64,000 nucleotides of DNA from Brevibacterium sp. XM4083. Lineage in GTDB: Bacteria; Actinomycetota; Actinomycetes; Actinomycetales; Brevibacteriaceae. The position numbers and the translations under genes were made by a program. This document shows, one piece after another, positions 36,478-43,350 of this stretch. The stretch lies in contig NZ_VFYR02000001.1 in NCBI RefSeq assembly GCF_006489205.2, positions 186,001 to 250,000 of the forward strand. Direction: 5' to 3'. Below the pieces are notes generated by a model, which saw only the letters and a list, made by a program, of their open reading frames with translations, ran no database searches and was not told the DNA's origin. Each line of letters opens with the position of its first letter. Position 1 is the stretch's first letter.

Positions 36478-37223
36478 GAGGACACCCGCTTGGCCTGCCG
36501 CCGCCGGGCCATGAGCGCCCGGGCGACGTCGCGGTACTGGGCGGCGCGGTGGAGCTGCGCCTTGAGGTCGCGGCCGGTCACCCGGTGGTGGAGGTCGCAT
36601 TCGACCTCCTCGACGCGCAGGCCGGCGTTGACGACGTCGATCGTCATGCCGGTCTCGACACCCCAGCCGGCGGCGAACGGCAGGGCCGCGTCGAAAGCCT
36701 CCCGGGAGAGGCAGCGCATGCCCGAGAGGGGCTGGGTGGCCTCGAATCCGGAGAGTTCGGCGATGCCCTTCTTCGCGAGCCCGACGACGAAGCCGAAGCC
36801 TCCGCCCTTGCGCTTCTGCGCGGGCAGGATCGCGATCGTCATGTCGGCCTCCCCGGCGAGCACGGGGGCGGCCAGGGGTGCGGTGTTGACCGCGGAGTCC
36901 TCGAGGTCGCCGTCGATGAAGAGCAGCGCCCGGTGGGCAGGTGTCTGCCCGGGCGGGGTCTGAGAGATCTCCCGGTTGCGGATCGCGAAGGCCCCGGTCA
37001 TCATCGCCGCGGCCTTGCCCTTGTTCTTCGGGTGGGTGACGACCTCGGCGCCGGCGCGTCGGGCCACGGTGCCGGTGTCATCGCTCGACCCGTCGTCGAC
37101 GACCATGACGATGTCGACGCCGGGGATGAGCTTCGTGCTCGCCACGGTCGCGGCGATGCGCTCGGCTTCGTTCATCGCGGGGATGACGGCGGCGATGCCG
37201 ATCGGGCTCGGGTGCTCAGCCAT
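36474..37223 (-). CDS. Family 2 glycosyltransferase (dolichyl-phosphate-mannose-synthase-like)
   Basis: A 249-residue GT-A glycosyltransferase that would transfer a sugar from a nucleotide donor. Features are the N-terminal strand IAAVIPAMNEAERIAATV, the VVDDGSSDDT motif near residue 42, HPKNKGKAAAMMTGA, and the metal-binding IDGDLED near 103. QPLSGMRCLSREAF and a WGVETGMTIDV segment follow, as in GtrB/DPM-type enzymes. No transmembrane helices are visible. It lies 2 bp after the DUF5926 gene and overlaps pheA, an arrangement I recall from other Micrococcales; why it goes with phenylalanine synthesis is not known. Confidence 0.85.
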   Translation of the reverse strand: MAEHPSPIGIAAVIPAMNEAERIAATVASTKLIPGVDIVMVVDDGSSDDTGTVARRAGAEVVTHPKNKGKAAAMMTGAFAIRNREISQTPPGQTPAHRALLFIDGDLEDSAVNTAPLAAPVLAGEADMTIAILPAQKRKGGGFGFVVGLAKKGIAELSGFEATQPLSGMRCLSREAFDAALPFAAGWGVETGMTIDVVNAGLRVEEVECDLHHRVTGRDLKAQLHRAAQYRDVARALMARRRQAKRVSS

Positions 37224-37225
37224 GC

Positions 37226-38098
37226 TCAGTGGATGGTGAGCTGGCGGGCGACGATGCCGGAGCGGGTCCGGCGGGCCTCGGTGCTCAGCGGGGAGTCATC
37301 GCCCAGGGCCTCGTCGAGACGGGCCGCGAACTCGGCGATCGGCTCCTCGACGTCGTCGACCTGGGTGCCGAACTCGAGCTCCCAGACGGGCACGATGATC
37401 CCGTGGGCCCGGAAGTAGCCGAGGAACGTCCCCGGCCCGCCGAGGTCGTTGCGCCCCTCGGCCTGCAGCCGCGCGAGGGCGTCGACGACCTGGTCCTCGC
37501 CTTCGCTGCGGGCCCAGCGCACGTAGGTGCGGCCCGACATCTCCGTCCAGTAGGCGGAGTCGACGGAGGCGAGCTTCTCCGTCGGGGCGATCGAGTCGTT
37601 GGCCTGTTCGAGGGCCGCCGCGACCTCGGCGTCGTCACCGGGCAGCTCCCAGTACTCGAAGGTCTCGAGGACGCGGACGTCGAAGGGGTGGGCGTCGTCG
37701 ACGATGTCCTGCAGCCGCGGTCCCTCACCGGGTTCGGTCGTCGCCTCGATCGTCGTGCCGGGGGCCGCGTCGACGGCGGCGAGGATGCCGCGGGCGACGT
37801 CACGGGAGGCATCGGTCGAGGACACGGGCACCTGCATGCCGGCGAGCACGGTGCCGTCCTCGCGGTGCCAGGCCTGCCAGGCCGCCGGCAGCAGCGAGGC
37901 GATCGTCACGGTGTGTCCGCCGAAGTCCTCGCGCAGCCTGACCTCCGCGGTCGCGGCGGGCACGAGTTCGCGCAGGCAGATGAGGTCGGCTTCGAACGGC
38001 AGGCCAGCGAACGGACGGGGCACGAAGGCCGTGGCCTGAGCCCGGGCCAGACGCTTGGCGATGAGGTCTTCCTTGGAGCGCTTCGACTTCTTTCCCAT
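37226..38098 (-). CDS. DUF5926 family protein
   Basis: A 290-residue cytosolic protein starting MGKKSKRSKEDLIAKRLARAQ, a basic helix typical of this actinobacterial family. Conserved-looking stretches are FAGLPFEADLICLRELVPAATA, GTFLGYFRAHGIIVPVWELEFG and a C-terminal TRSGIVARQLTIH. No enzymatic motif is recognised. The ATG at 38098 lies 8 nt after a TAGACT box, and a TTG nine bases earlier is the alternative. It is the first gene of the operon with the glycosyltransferase and pheA. Confidence 0.8.
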   Translation of the reverse strand: MGKKSKRSKEDLIAKRLARAQATAFVPRPFAGLPFEADLICLRELVPAATAEVRLREDFGGHTVTIASLLPAAWQAWHREDGTVLAGMQVPVSSTDASRDVARGILAAVDAAPGTTIEATTEPGEGPRLQDIVDDAHPFDVRVLETFEYWELPGDDAEVAAALEQANDSIAPTEKLASVDSAYWTEMSGRTYVRWARSEGEDQVVDALARLQAEGRNDLGGPGTFLGYFRAHGIIVPVWELEFGTQVDDVEEPIAEFAARLDEALGDDSPLSTEARRTRSGIVARQLTIH

Positions 38099-38181
38099 GG
38101 GACGCAAGTCTAGTCGGTGCCGGGGCCCTGGGCGGTCAGCGTCCGGTGCGGGCTCAGCCGTGCCGGTGCAGCGGTGCGGCC

Positions 38182-39093
38182 TCAGCTCTCCCCGGCGACC
38201 GGAATGAAGTACCGGGTCGAGTGTGATTCGTCCATCCGCACCCGCAGAGTGTCACCGGGGGAGGGCAGTCCCGCCCGGTCCGGGTTGTCCGGGGTGAGCC
38301 CGAGGGTCTCGAAGCGGATGATCCCATGGCGACCGACCTCGTCGGCGGCGAGGACGTAGGAGTGCTTGAGCTCGCGGATCGTCACTTCGATCGACGGCGC
38401 CTCGGCGTCCGGGTCGGTCATCGCCCGCGGCGGGGCCGCATTGCCGAGGCCGAGGTAGGCGCCGACGTCGTCGGCGATGAAGCCGGCGACGGAATCGGCC
38501 TGCGCGAAGAGCCCGGCGAGGACGAGGCCGAGCCGCTCCTGCTGGGAGTCGGAGGTGAGCACCTGACCGGGCTTGAAGAGGTGCTCCTCGGAGAGCACGC
38601 ACCACGCGTCCTGGAGGATCGTGCGGATCTGGAGTTCGACGAGGACGGAGGGTTCGGAGTCGAAGGGCACCTCGACGATGAGGTGGCGTCCCCGGTACCC
38701 CGAGGGCTTCGGGTGCGCGGAGTAGTCGCGCACCTCGGCGATCGACAGGGAGGAATCGTCGTTCGGGTCGGTCAGCACGTCCCAGAGCACGGCCTGCTCG
38801 CGTTCGGTGCGGCACACCACCCGGGCTCCGACGACGTCGATGACCTGGTTCTCGACCTCGACGGCCTCGTGGATCTCATCGTTGGCGTCGGCGAGCTTCC
38901 GGCGCAGCTTCTCACCCGTGCGCAGCGGGTCCTTGATCCGGCCGGGGACGATGCGGACGCGGTCCTCCGTCAGCTGCGGAGACCGCGAGCGGGCGGACTC
39001 GATCCAATCCTCGACCGTCTCGAGCGCTGCCCTCCAGGTGGACTCGCGCCGGTCGTAGGCCTCACCGACTAGCTCGCGGACTTTTGCTGACAT
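38182..39093 (-). CDS. RelA/SpoT-type (p)ppGpp synthetase domain protein
   Basis: A stand-alone alarmone synthetase of 303 residues with no hydrolase, TGS or ACT domain. The synthetase core (about residues 25-200) includes VRIVPGRIKDPLRTGEKLRRKL, VIDVVGARVVCRTE, YSAHPKPSGYRGRHLIVEV and VELQIRTILQDAWCVLSEEHLFK, all standard RelA/SpoT nucleotide-binding strands. It should transfer pyrophosphate from ATP to GDP or GTP. The C-terminal 90 residues (PSIEVTIREL...TRYFIPVAGES) are a beta-rich extension I do not recognise. An AAGG 8 nt upstream favours the ATG at 39093; a GTG at 39102 is the alternative. Transcribed alone. Confidence 0.85.
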   Translation of the reverse strand: MSAKVRELVGEAYDRRESTWRAALETVEDWIESARSRSPQLTEDRVRIVPGRIKDPLRTGEKLRRKLADANDEIHEAVEVENQVIDVVGARVVCRTEREQAVLWDVLTDPNDDSSLSIAEVRDYSAHPKPSGYRGRHLIVEVPFDSEPSVLVELQIRTILQDAWCVLSEEHLFKPGQVLTSDSQQERLGLVLAGLFAQADSVAGFIADDVGAYLGLGNAAPPRAMTDPDAEAPSIEVTIRELKHSYVLAADEVGRHGIIRFETLGLTPDNPDRAGLPSPGDTLRVRMDESHSTRYFIPVAGES

Positions 39094-39252
39094 CGTCGTC
39101 ACCTTCCTCCTGGTTCAACTTCACCAGATGAGACGGGCGATGTCCATGCTTTGCGCGTCGTTTTGCTCGACCGGATGACTCGCCGAGGCGGTGCCGGGGA
39201 ATCCGCGGGCGCGGTCGAGCACGCCGACAGTGCTCAGCAGTCCCGGCCGACC

Positions 39253-40038
39253 TCAGAGGTCGTAGTCGACGATGACGGGCGCGTGGTCGGACGCGCCCTT
39301 GCCCTTGCGCTCCTCGCGGTCGATCTGGCCGGACACCGCGGCCTCGGCGAGCGCCGAGGAGGCGAGTTCGAAGTCGATGCGCATCCCCTCCTTCTTCGGG
39401 AAGCGCAGCTTCTGGTAGTCCCAGTACGTGTAGACGCCGGGGCCCGGGGTGAACTGCCGGGTCACCTCCTCCAGGCCCGCGCCGAGGAGGTCGGAGAACG
39501 CCGCGCGCTCGGGCGGGGAGACGTGGGTGGCGCCGTCGAAGGCCGCCATGTCCCAGACGTCCATGTCGAGCGGGGCGACGTTGAAGTCGCCGCAGAGGAC
39601 GATCCGCTTGTCAGGGTCCCCGGCGAGCTGCCCGGCGATGTCGGCCGTCAGCGCCCGGTACCACTCGAGCTTGTAGGCCAGGTGCGGGTGGTCGAGCTCG
39701 CGGCCGTTGGGCACGTAGAGGGAGTGGACCCGCACGCCGCCGCACGTCGCCGACAGCGCACGCGCTTCGACGACGCCTTCGTACTCGGGGATCCCGGCGA
39801 AGCCGATCTGCGGGTCGCTCATCCCCACGCGGGAGGCGATCGCCACGCCGTTCCACTGGTTGAGCCCGTGGAAGGCGACCTCGTAGCCGCGGGAGTCGAA
39901 GATCTCCCGGGGGAACTGGTCGTCCCGGCACTTGAGCTCCTGGATGGCCAGCACATCGGCATCGGAGCGGTCGAGCCACGCCCCGATCCTCTCCTGGCGG
40001 GCACGGATCGAGTTGACATTCCACGTCGCGATTCTCAC
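39253..40038 (-). CDS. xth: Exodeoxyribonuclease III / AP endonuclease
   Basis: A DNA-repair nuclease of 261 residues that cuts at abasic sites and degrades 3' ends. Family motifs in order are RIATWNVNSIRAR, LAIQELKCRD (metal-binding Glu), GVAIASRVG, SLYVPNGRELDHPHLAYKLEW, CGDFNVAP, RIDFELAS and GASDHAPVIVDYDL with the catalytic Asp-His. Length is normal. The GTG start at 40038 is preceded by TAGGGT and exactly 6 nt, so it is probably leaderless; the adjacent GGAGGG would be too close to act as a normal ribosome-binding site. Divergent from the thioesterase gene. Confidence 0.95.
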   Translation of the reverse strand: MRIATWNVNSIRARQERIGAWLDRSDADVLAIQELKCRDDQFPREIFDSRGYEVAFHGLNQWNGVAIASRVGMSDPQIGFAGIPEYEGVVEARALSATCGGVRVHSLYVPNGRELDHPHLAYKLEWYRALTADIAGQLAGDPDKRIVLCGDFNVAPLDMDVWDMAAFDGATHVSPPERAAFSDLLGAGLEEVTRQFTPGPGVYTYWDYQKLRFPKKEGMRIDFELASSALAEAAVSGQIDREERKGKGASDHAPVIVDYDL

Positions 40039-40044
40039 CCCTCC

Positions 40045-40069
40045 ACCCTAACCGGTCACCGGATAGTCT
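40045..40069. promoter_or_regulatory. Back-to-back leaderless promoters of xth and the thioesterase gene
   Basis: TAGGGT (minus, 40045-40050) plus 6 nt leads to the xth GTG. TAGTCT (plus, 40064-40069) plus 6 nt leads to the thioesterase ATG at 40076. Both follow TANNNT-N6-start. Confidence 0.5.
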
Positions 40070-40075
40070 GAAGCC

Positions 40076-40900
40076 ATGCCTGATGCTCTCAACGCCCACC
40101 TCGGCCACGACGGATCACCGGTCCCCGACTCCTACTACGTGCGCCGCGGGGAGGACCGCTTCGTCTCGACCCTGCACAGCCAGGGGGCCTGGCAGCCCGG
40201 CGAGCAGCATCTCGCGCCCGCGTCGGGACTCATCCTCGCCGAGGTCGAGCGTCGCCTGCCGAGTGACAAGATCGTCTCGCGCATCAGCTACGACATCCTC
40301 GGCGTCATCCACTCCGGTGAGTTCACGATCGACGTCGACGTCGTCCGACCGGGCCGGACGATCGAACTCGTCGAGGCGCGCATGCGCCACGGCGACCGGG
40401 TGAGCATCGCCGCCCGGGTGTGGCGGCTGCTCGGCAGCGACACCGCGGACGTGGCCGACCACGAGTGGACGCATCTGCCCGACCCGGAGTTCGTTCCCGC
40501 CGTCCCGTTCGCACAGCGGTGGTCCGGCGGCTTCATCGCCTCCCTCGAGGGGCGACAGGCCGACGACGCCCGCCCCGGCTATGCGCGCAGCTGGATCCGC
40601 TCGCCCTTTCCCCTCGTCGACGGCGAGGTCGACCCGCCGACCGCTGCGCTCGTCAAACTCGTCGACACCGCGAACGGGCTCGCCGTCCGGGTCGACCCGG
40701 CGACGACGTTCTTCCCCAACGTCGACCTCACGATCCACCTCACGCGCACTCCGGAGCCCGGCTGGGTCGGCTTCGAGACCCGCGTGGCCTTCGGCGCGAC
40801 CGGAATCGGGGAGACCGCGAGCGTCCTCAGCGACGCCACCGGCCCGCTCGGCACCGCCGCCCAGTCACTGACCGTGCGGGTGGGACAGGGCGCGAAGTGA
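40076..40900 (+). CDS. Acyl-CoA thioesterase-like hotdog protein
   Basis: A 274-residue double-hotdog protein resembling TesB-like acyl-CoA thioesterases of Actinobacteria. It has a first hotdog with SYDILGVIHSGEFTIDVDVVRPGRTIELVEARM (about residues 73-105), and a second with ALVKLVDTANGLAVRVDP and ETRVAFGATGIGETASVLSD. It would hydrolyse fatty acyl-CoA to free acid and CoA, though the substrate range is not readable. Its stop overlaps the SDR start (GTGA), so the genes are coupled. The ATG at 40076 lies 6 nt after TAGTCT. Confidence 0.8.
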   Translation: MPDALNAHLGHDGSPVPDSYYVRRGEDRFVSTLHSQGAWQPGEQHLAPASGLILAEVERRLPSDKIVSRISYDILGVIHSGEFTIDVDVVRPGRTIELVEARMRHGDRVSIAARVWRLLGSDTADVADHEWTHLPDPEFVPAVPFAQRWSGGFIASLEGRQADDARPGYARSWIRSPFPLVDGEVDPPTAALVKLVDTANGLAVRVDPATTFFPNVDLTIHLTRTPEPGWVGFETRVAFGATGIGETASVLSDATGPLGTAAQSLTVRVGQGAK

Positions 40901-41685
40901 GCCCACGAGCCCTCGTCACCGGCGCAAGTGCCGGGCTGGGGCGCGGGTATGCGCGGGCGCTCGCGACCGAGCACTATGACCTCGTGCTCGTCGCCCGCAC
41001 TGAGGAGCGGCTGCGGGAGCTGGCAGCGCAGCTCTCGGCCGCCCACGGGATCAGCGCCGAGGTGGTCGTCGCCGACCTCTCGACGGACACGGGCATCGCC
41101 GCGGTCGCGGAGGTCATCAGGACCACGCGCATCGACGTCCTCATCAGCAATGCCGGCTACGGACTCAGGGAGGGTCTTCTCGACTCCGACCCCGAGGCGC
41201 TCGCCGCTCAGGACCGGGTGCTCAGCACCGCCGTGCGCGAGCTCGCGCTGGCCGCCGTGCCGGGGATGCGGGCCCGCGGTCGCGGCGGGATCATCACGGT
41301 CTCCTCGCTCGCGGCCGCGACGACGATGGGCCAGTACGCGGCCTCGAAGGCTGCGGCCCTCGTCTTCACCGAGGCGCTCGCCGGTGAGCTGCGCGACGAG
41401 CCGGTCACGGTCACCGCCGTGCTCCCCGGTTTCGTCCGCACGGAGTTCCACGACCGCCTCGGCGCGCAGCGGCCGGGACCGGGCTGGCTGTGGCTCGACA
41501 TCGACGATGTCGTCGACGTCTCCCTGCGTGACGCGCGGGCCGGGAAGGTCGTCTCAATCCCCGGAATGCACTACCGTCTAGCGGCAAATGCGGCGAGATT
41601 GGTGCCGCGTCGTCTCATCCGCTGGGGATCGGCGGGATTCGCCTTCGAGAGGCAGCGCGGCGGGGGCGGCGCGCGAGGCGCCTGA
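40897..41685 (+). CDS. SDR-family NAD(P)-dependent oxidoreductase
   Basis: A classical SDR of 262 residues. The cofactor motif is VTGASAGLGRGYARAL near residue 6, ISNAGYG takes the NAG position, and the active-site serine is in TVSSLAAAT with the pair YAASK near 145. The C-terminal LRDARAGKVVSIPGMHYRLAANAARLVPRRL resembles the DltE/YqjQ-type SDRs annotated as ketoacyl reductases. It is translationally coupled to the acyl-CoA thioesterase gene (overlap of 4 bp), which suggests a lipid-related substrate. A terminator hairpin with a T-tail follows at 41688. Confidence 0.85.
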   Translation: MSPRALVTGASAGLGRGYARALATEHYDLVLVARTEERLRELAAQLSAAHGISAEVVVADLSTDTGIAAVAEVIRTTRIDVLISNAGYGLREGLLDSDPEALAAQDRVLSTAVRELALAAVPGMRARGRGGIITVSSLAAATTMGQYAASKAAALVFTEALAGELRDEPVTVTAVLPGFVRTEFHDRLGAQRPGPGWLWLDIDDVVDVSLRDARAGKVVSIPGMHYRLAANAARLVPRRLIRWGSAGFAFERQRGGGGARGA

Positions 41686-41687
41686 GG

Positions 41688-41709
41688 GAAACTTTTTCGC
41701 AAAGTTTTT
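41688..41709 (+). terminator. Rho-independent terminator after the SDR gene
   Basis: A 7-bp stem (AAACTTT with AAAGTTT), a TTCGC loop and trailing T residues. The stem is unusually AT-rich for this genome. Confidence 0.75.
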
Positions 41710-41806
41710 TCGGCCTCACGCGGTAAGAGAAGTTGAGGGTTGAACCATCTGACCCACCGCTCTGAACTGGAAATTCGCGGAAGTTCGCGTTCAGCATTCT
41801 TGTTCA

Positions 41807-41827
41807 TTGAGACCAAATATGTCTCAA
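41807..41827. promoter_or_regulatory. Perfect inverted repeat TTGAGAC-N7-GTCTCAA
   Basis: Two 7-bp arms are perfectly complementary around CAAATAT in an AT-rich context. It resembles a repressor operator. It shares the outer TTGAG/CTCAA with the HspR HAIR element, but the distance between them is 11 instead of 9 bp. A TACAAC hexamer follows at 41837-41842. Confidence 0.6.
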
Positions 41828-41842
41828 ATCATTCTTTACAAC

Positions 41843-41985
41843 AGGCCGTGAAGTGTGGTGGAATTGTGATGTCCGCCCGGTGGGGATCGGGTGGACATAA
41901 CGGACGTATGGGGATGCGTCCGGGTACTCGAGGGGAGTGCTGCGAGGACCCCGGGTTGACGCGATTACGCGCCCCGGGGTCTTTG
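41843..41985 (+). ncRNA. Candidate structured small RNA with two TGGGGAT-loop hairpins and terminator
   Basis: Hairpin 1 (41871-41896) has a 9-bp stem with one G-U pair and the loop GTGGGGAT. Hairpin 2 (41901-41922) has a CGGACG/CGTCCG stem and a 10-nt loop that contains the same 7-mer TGGGGAT. A third stem, GACCCCGGG/CCCGGGGTC (41947-41981) with an inner CGCG-ATTA-CGCG helix and a following TTT, looks like a terminator and sets the direction as plus. The 5' end is only guessed from the TACAAC box. It is not a match I can name. The Actinobacterial 6C RNA also has paired hairpins, but with C-rich loops. Confidence 0.42.
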
Positions 41986-42086
41986 TCATTCACGACAAAC
42001 GCACGTCATGAACAAGTCGCTGACGAGTCACGAACGGGACATGACCGACCGGTTCGAACGGACGATCAGCTGAGAACGCACCGAGG

Positions 42087-43247
42087 TCAGCGCAGTCCGT
42101 AGGACTGGGCGCCCGTTCCGGCGAGTCCACCGCCCTCGACGATGAGGTAGTCCTCTTCGATGGGGCGCCCCTCGAGGAAGCGCTGGAGGATGTCGAGGGT
42201 GCCGGCGGCGTACCTCGCCTGGGCCGACAGCGTCGTTCCCGAGATGTGCGGGGTCATCCCGTTCCACGGCATCGACCGCCAGGGGTCGTCGGCGCCGGCC
42301 GGCTCCGGATTCCACACATCGCCGGCGTAGGCGGCCAGATGCCCAGAGCGCACGGCGGCATCGACGGCGGCGGGGTCGACGAGCTCGGCCCGCCCGCAAT
42401 TGACAAGGTACGTTCCACGCTTGAGGGAGCCGAGCAGCTCGGAGTCGAAGAGATGCCGAGTCGCCGGATAGAGCGGAACCTGCAGGCTGATGATGTCCAT
42501 ATGCTGAGCCATCTGACCGATGTCGCGATGGAAGGTGAGACCGAGCTCCTCCTCGAGGGCGGGCTCGAGTCGGTGCCGCTGCGTGTAGTGGAGCTCGAGT
42601 CCGAAGGGCGCGAGGCGCCTGAGCACGCCGCGGCCGATCCGTCCGGCGCCGACGGCGCCGAAGGCCATCCCCTGGACGTCGTAGCCGCGGGAGACGCATT
42701 CGGCGATGTTCCAGCCGCCGCTGGCCGCCGTCTCGTGTGAGGGCAGATAGTTGCGCACGAGGGCGAGGATCATCATGACGATGTGCTCGGCGACTGAGTC
42801 GGAGTTCGACCCGGTCACCTCGGCGACCGTGATGCCCGCCTCCGCCGCGGCCTCGAGGTCGACGTGATCAGAGCCGATGCCCGCGGTGAGCGCGAGCTTG
42901 AGGTGCGGGGCGGCCGCGATCCGCTCCCGGGTGAGATAGGCCGGCCAGAACGGCTGCGAGATGACGATGTCGGCGCTCGGCAGGAGGCGCGCGAACTCGG
43001 AGTCCGGGCCCTCCTTGTCGCTCGTGACGACGAACTCGTGGCCGTGGGACTCGAGGTACTCGCGCAGCCCGAGCTCTCCGGAGACGCAGCCGACGAGCTG
43101 GCCGGGGACGAAGCCGAGCGGCGGCTGCGGCATGGGCGCCGGTGCGCCGTCGACATCCCACGTCACCGCCGGGATCTCATCACGGGCATAGGGCGGAGGG
43201 TAGCCCGACTGCGGATCGGGGTAGAGCACACAGAGGATTCTCGCCAT
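42087..43247 (-). CDS. fdh: Formate dehydrogenase, D-2-hydroxyacid dehydrogenase type, probably NADP+-preferring
   Basis: A cytosolic, metal-independent formate dehydrogenase oxidising formate to CO2. The 386 residues follow the Pseudomonas/Mycolicibacterium enzyme almost block for block: CVLYPDPQSGYP, SGELGLREYLESHGH, SQPFWPAYLT, TAGIGSDHVDL, VMMILALVRNYLPSHE, YAGDVWNPEPA, NGMTPHISGTTLSAQARYAAGT. The catalytic Asn148, Arg286 and His334 are present. At the position of the cofactor-binding Asp221 this protein has Gln223, and the glycine-loop Ala198 is Gly200, which point to NADP+ (see findings). The start at 43247 fits the family N-terminus but lacks a strong ribosome-binding site. A TAGACT box is at 43292-43297. 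Confidence 0.93.
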   Translation of the reverse strand: MARILCVLYPDPQSGYPPPYARDEIPAVTWDVDGAPAPMPQPPLGFVPGQLVGCVSGELGLREYLESHGHEFVVTSDKEGPDSEFARLLPSADIVISQPFWPAYLTRERIAAAPHLKLALTAGIGSDHVDLEAAAEAGITVAEVTGSNSDSVAEHIVMMILALVRNYLPSHETAASGGWNIAECVSRGYDVQGMAFGAVGAGRIGRGVLRRLAPFGLELHYTQRHRLEPALEEELGLTFHRDIGQMAQHMDIISLQVPLYPATRHLFDSELLGSLKRGTYLVNCGRAELVDPAAVDAAVRSGHLAAYAGDVWNPEPAGADDPWRSMPWNGMTPHISGTTLSAQARYAAGTLDILQRFLEGRPIEEDYLIVEGGGLAGTGAQSYGLR

Positions 43248-43291
43248 CGAGATCAGCCCATCGCGTGAAGGAGCATTGTCAGGGAACCCTG

Positions 43292-43318
43292 AGTCTAAGC
43301 CCCCGGCCTGGGTATAGT
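43292..43318. promoter_or_regulatory. Divergent promoters: TAGACT (fdh) and TATAGT (MFS operon)
   Basis: TAGACT on the minus strand at 43292-43297 is placed for fdh with a leader of about 38 nt. TATAGT on the plus strand at 43313-43318 is placed for the MFS gene. The two -10 boxes are only 15 bp apart, so the promoters overlap and would compete or be co-regulated. Confidence 0.45.
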
Positions 43319-43350
43319 CTGACCGGACAGCGGAGGGTGAGGGAGAGAGC

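Larger units (their letters stand above)
41710..42086. other. Gene-free spacer holding a candidate small RNA
   Basis: No protein-coding frame is convincing. The stretch is locally AT-rich at 41760-41850. It contains an inverted repeat (41807-41827), two hairpins (41871-41896, 41901-41922) and a terminator-like hairpin (41947-41981). Listed separately below. Confidence 0.6.

Noticed and set aside
41807-41827. HspR HAIR operator
   Set aside because: The outer TTGAG/CTCAA match, but the spacing differs by 2 bp and the inner bases differ, so a different regulator is more likely.
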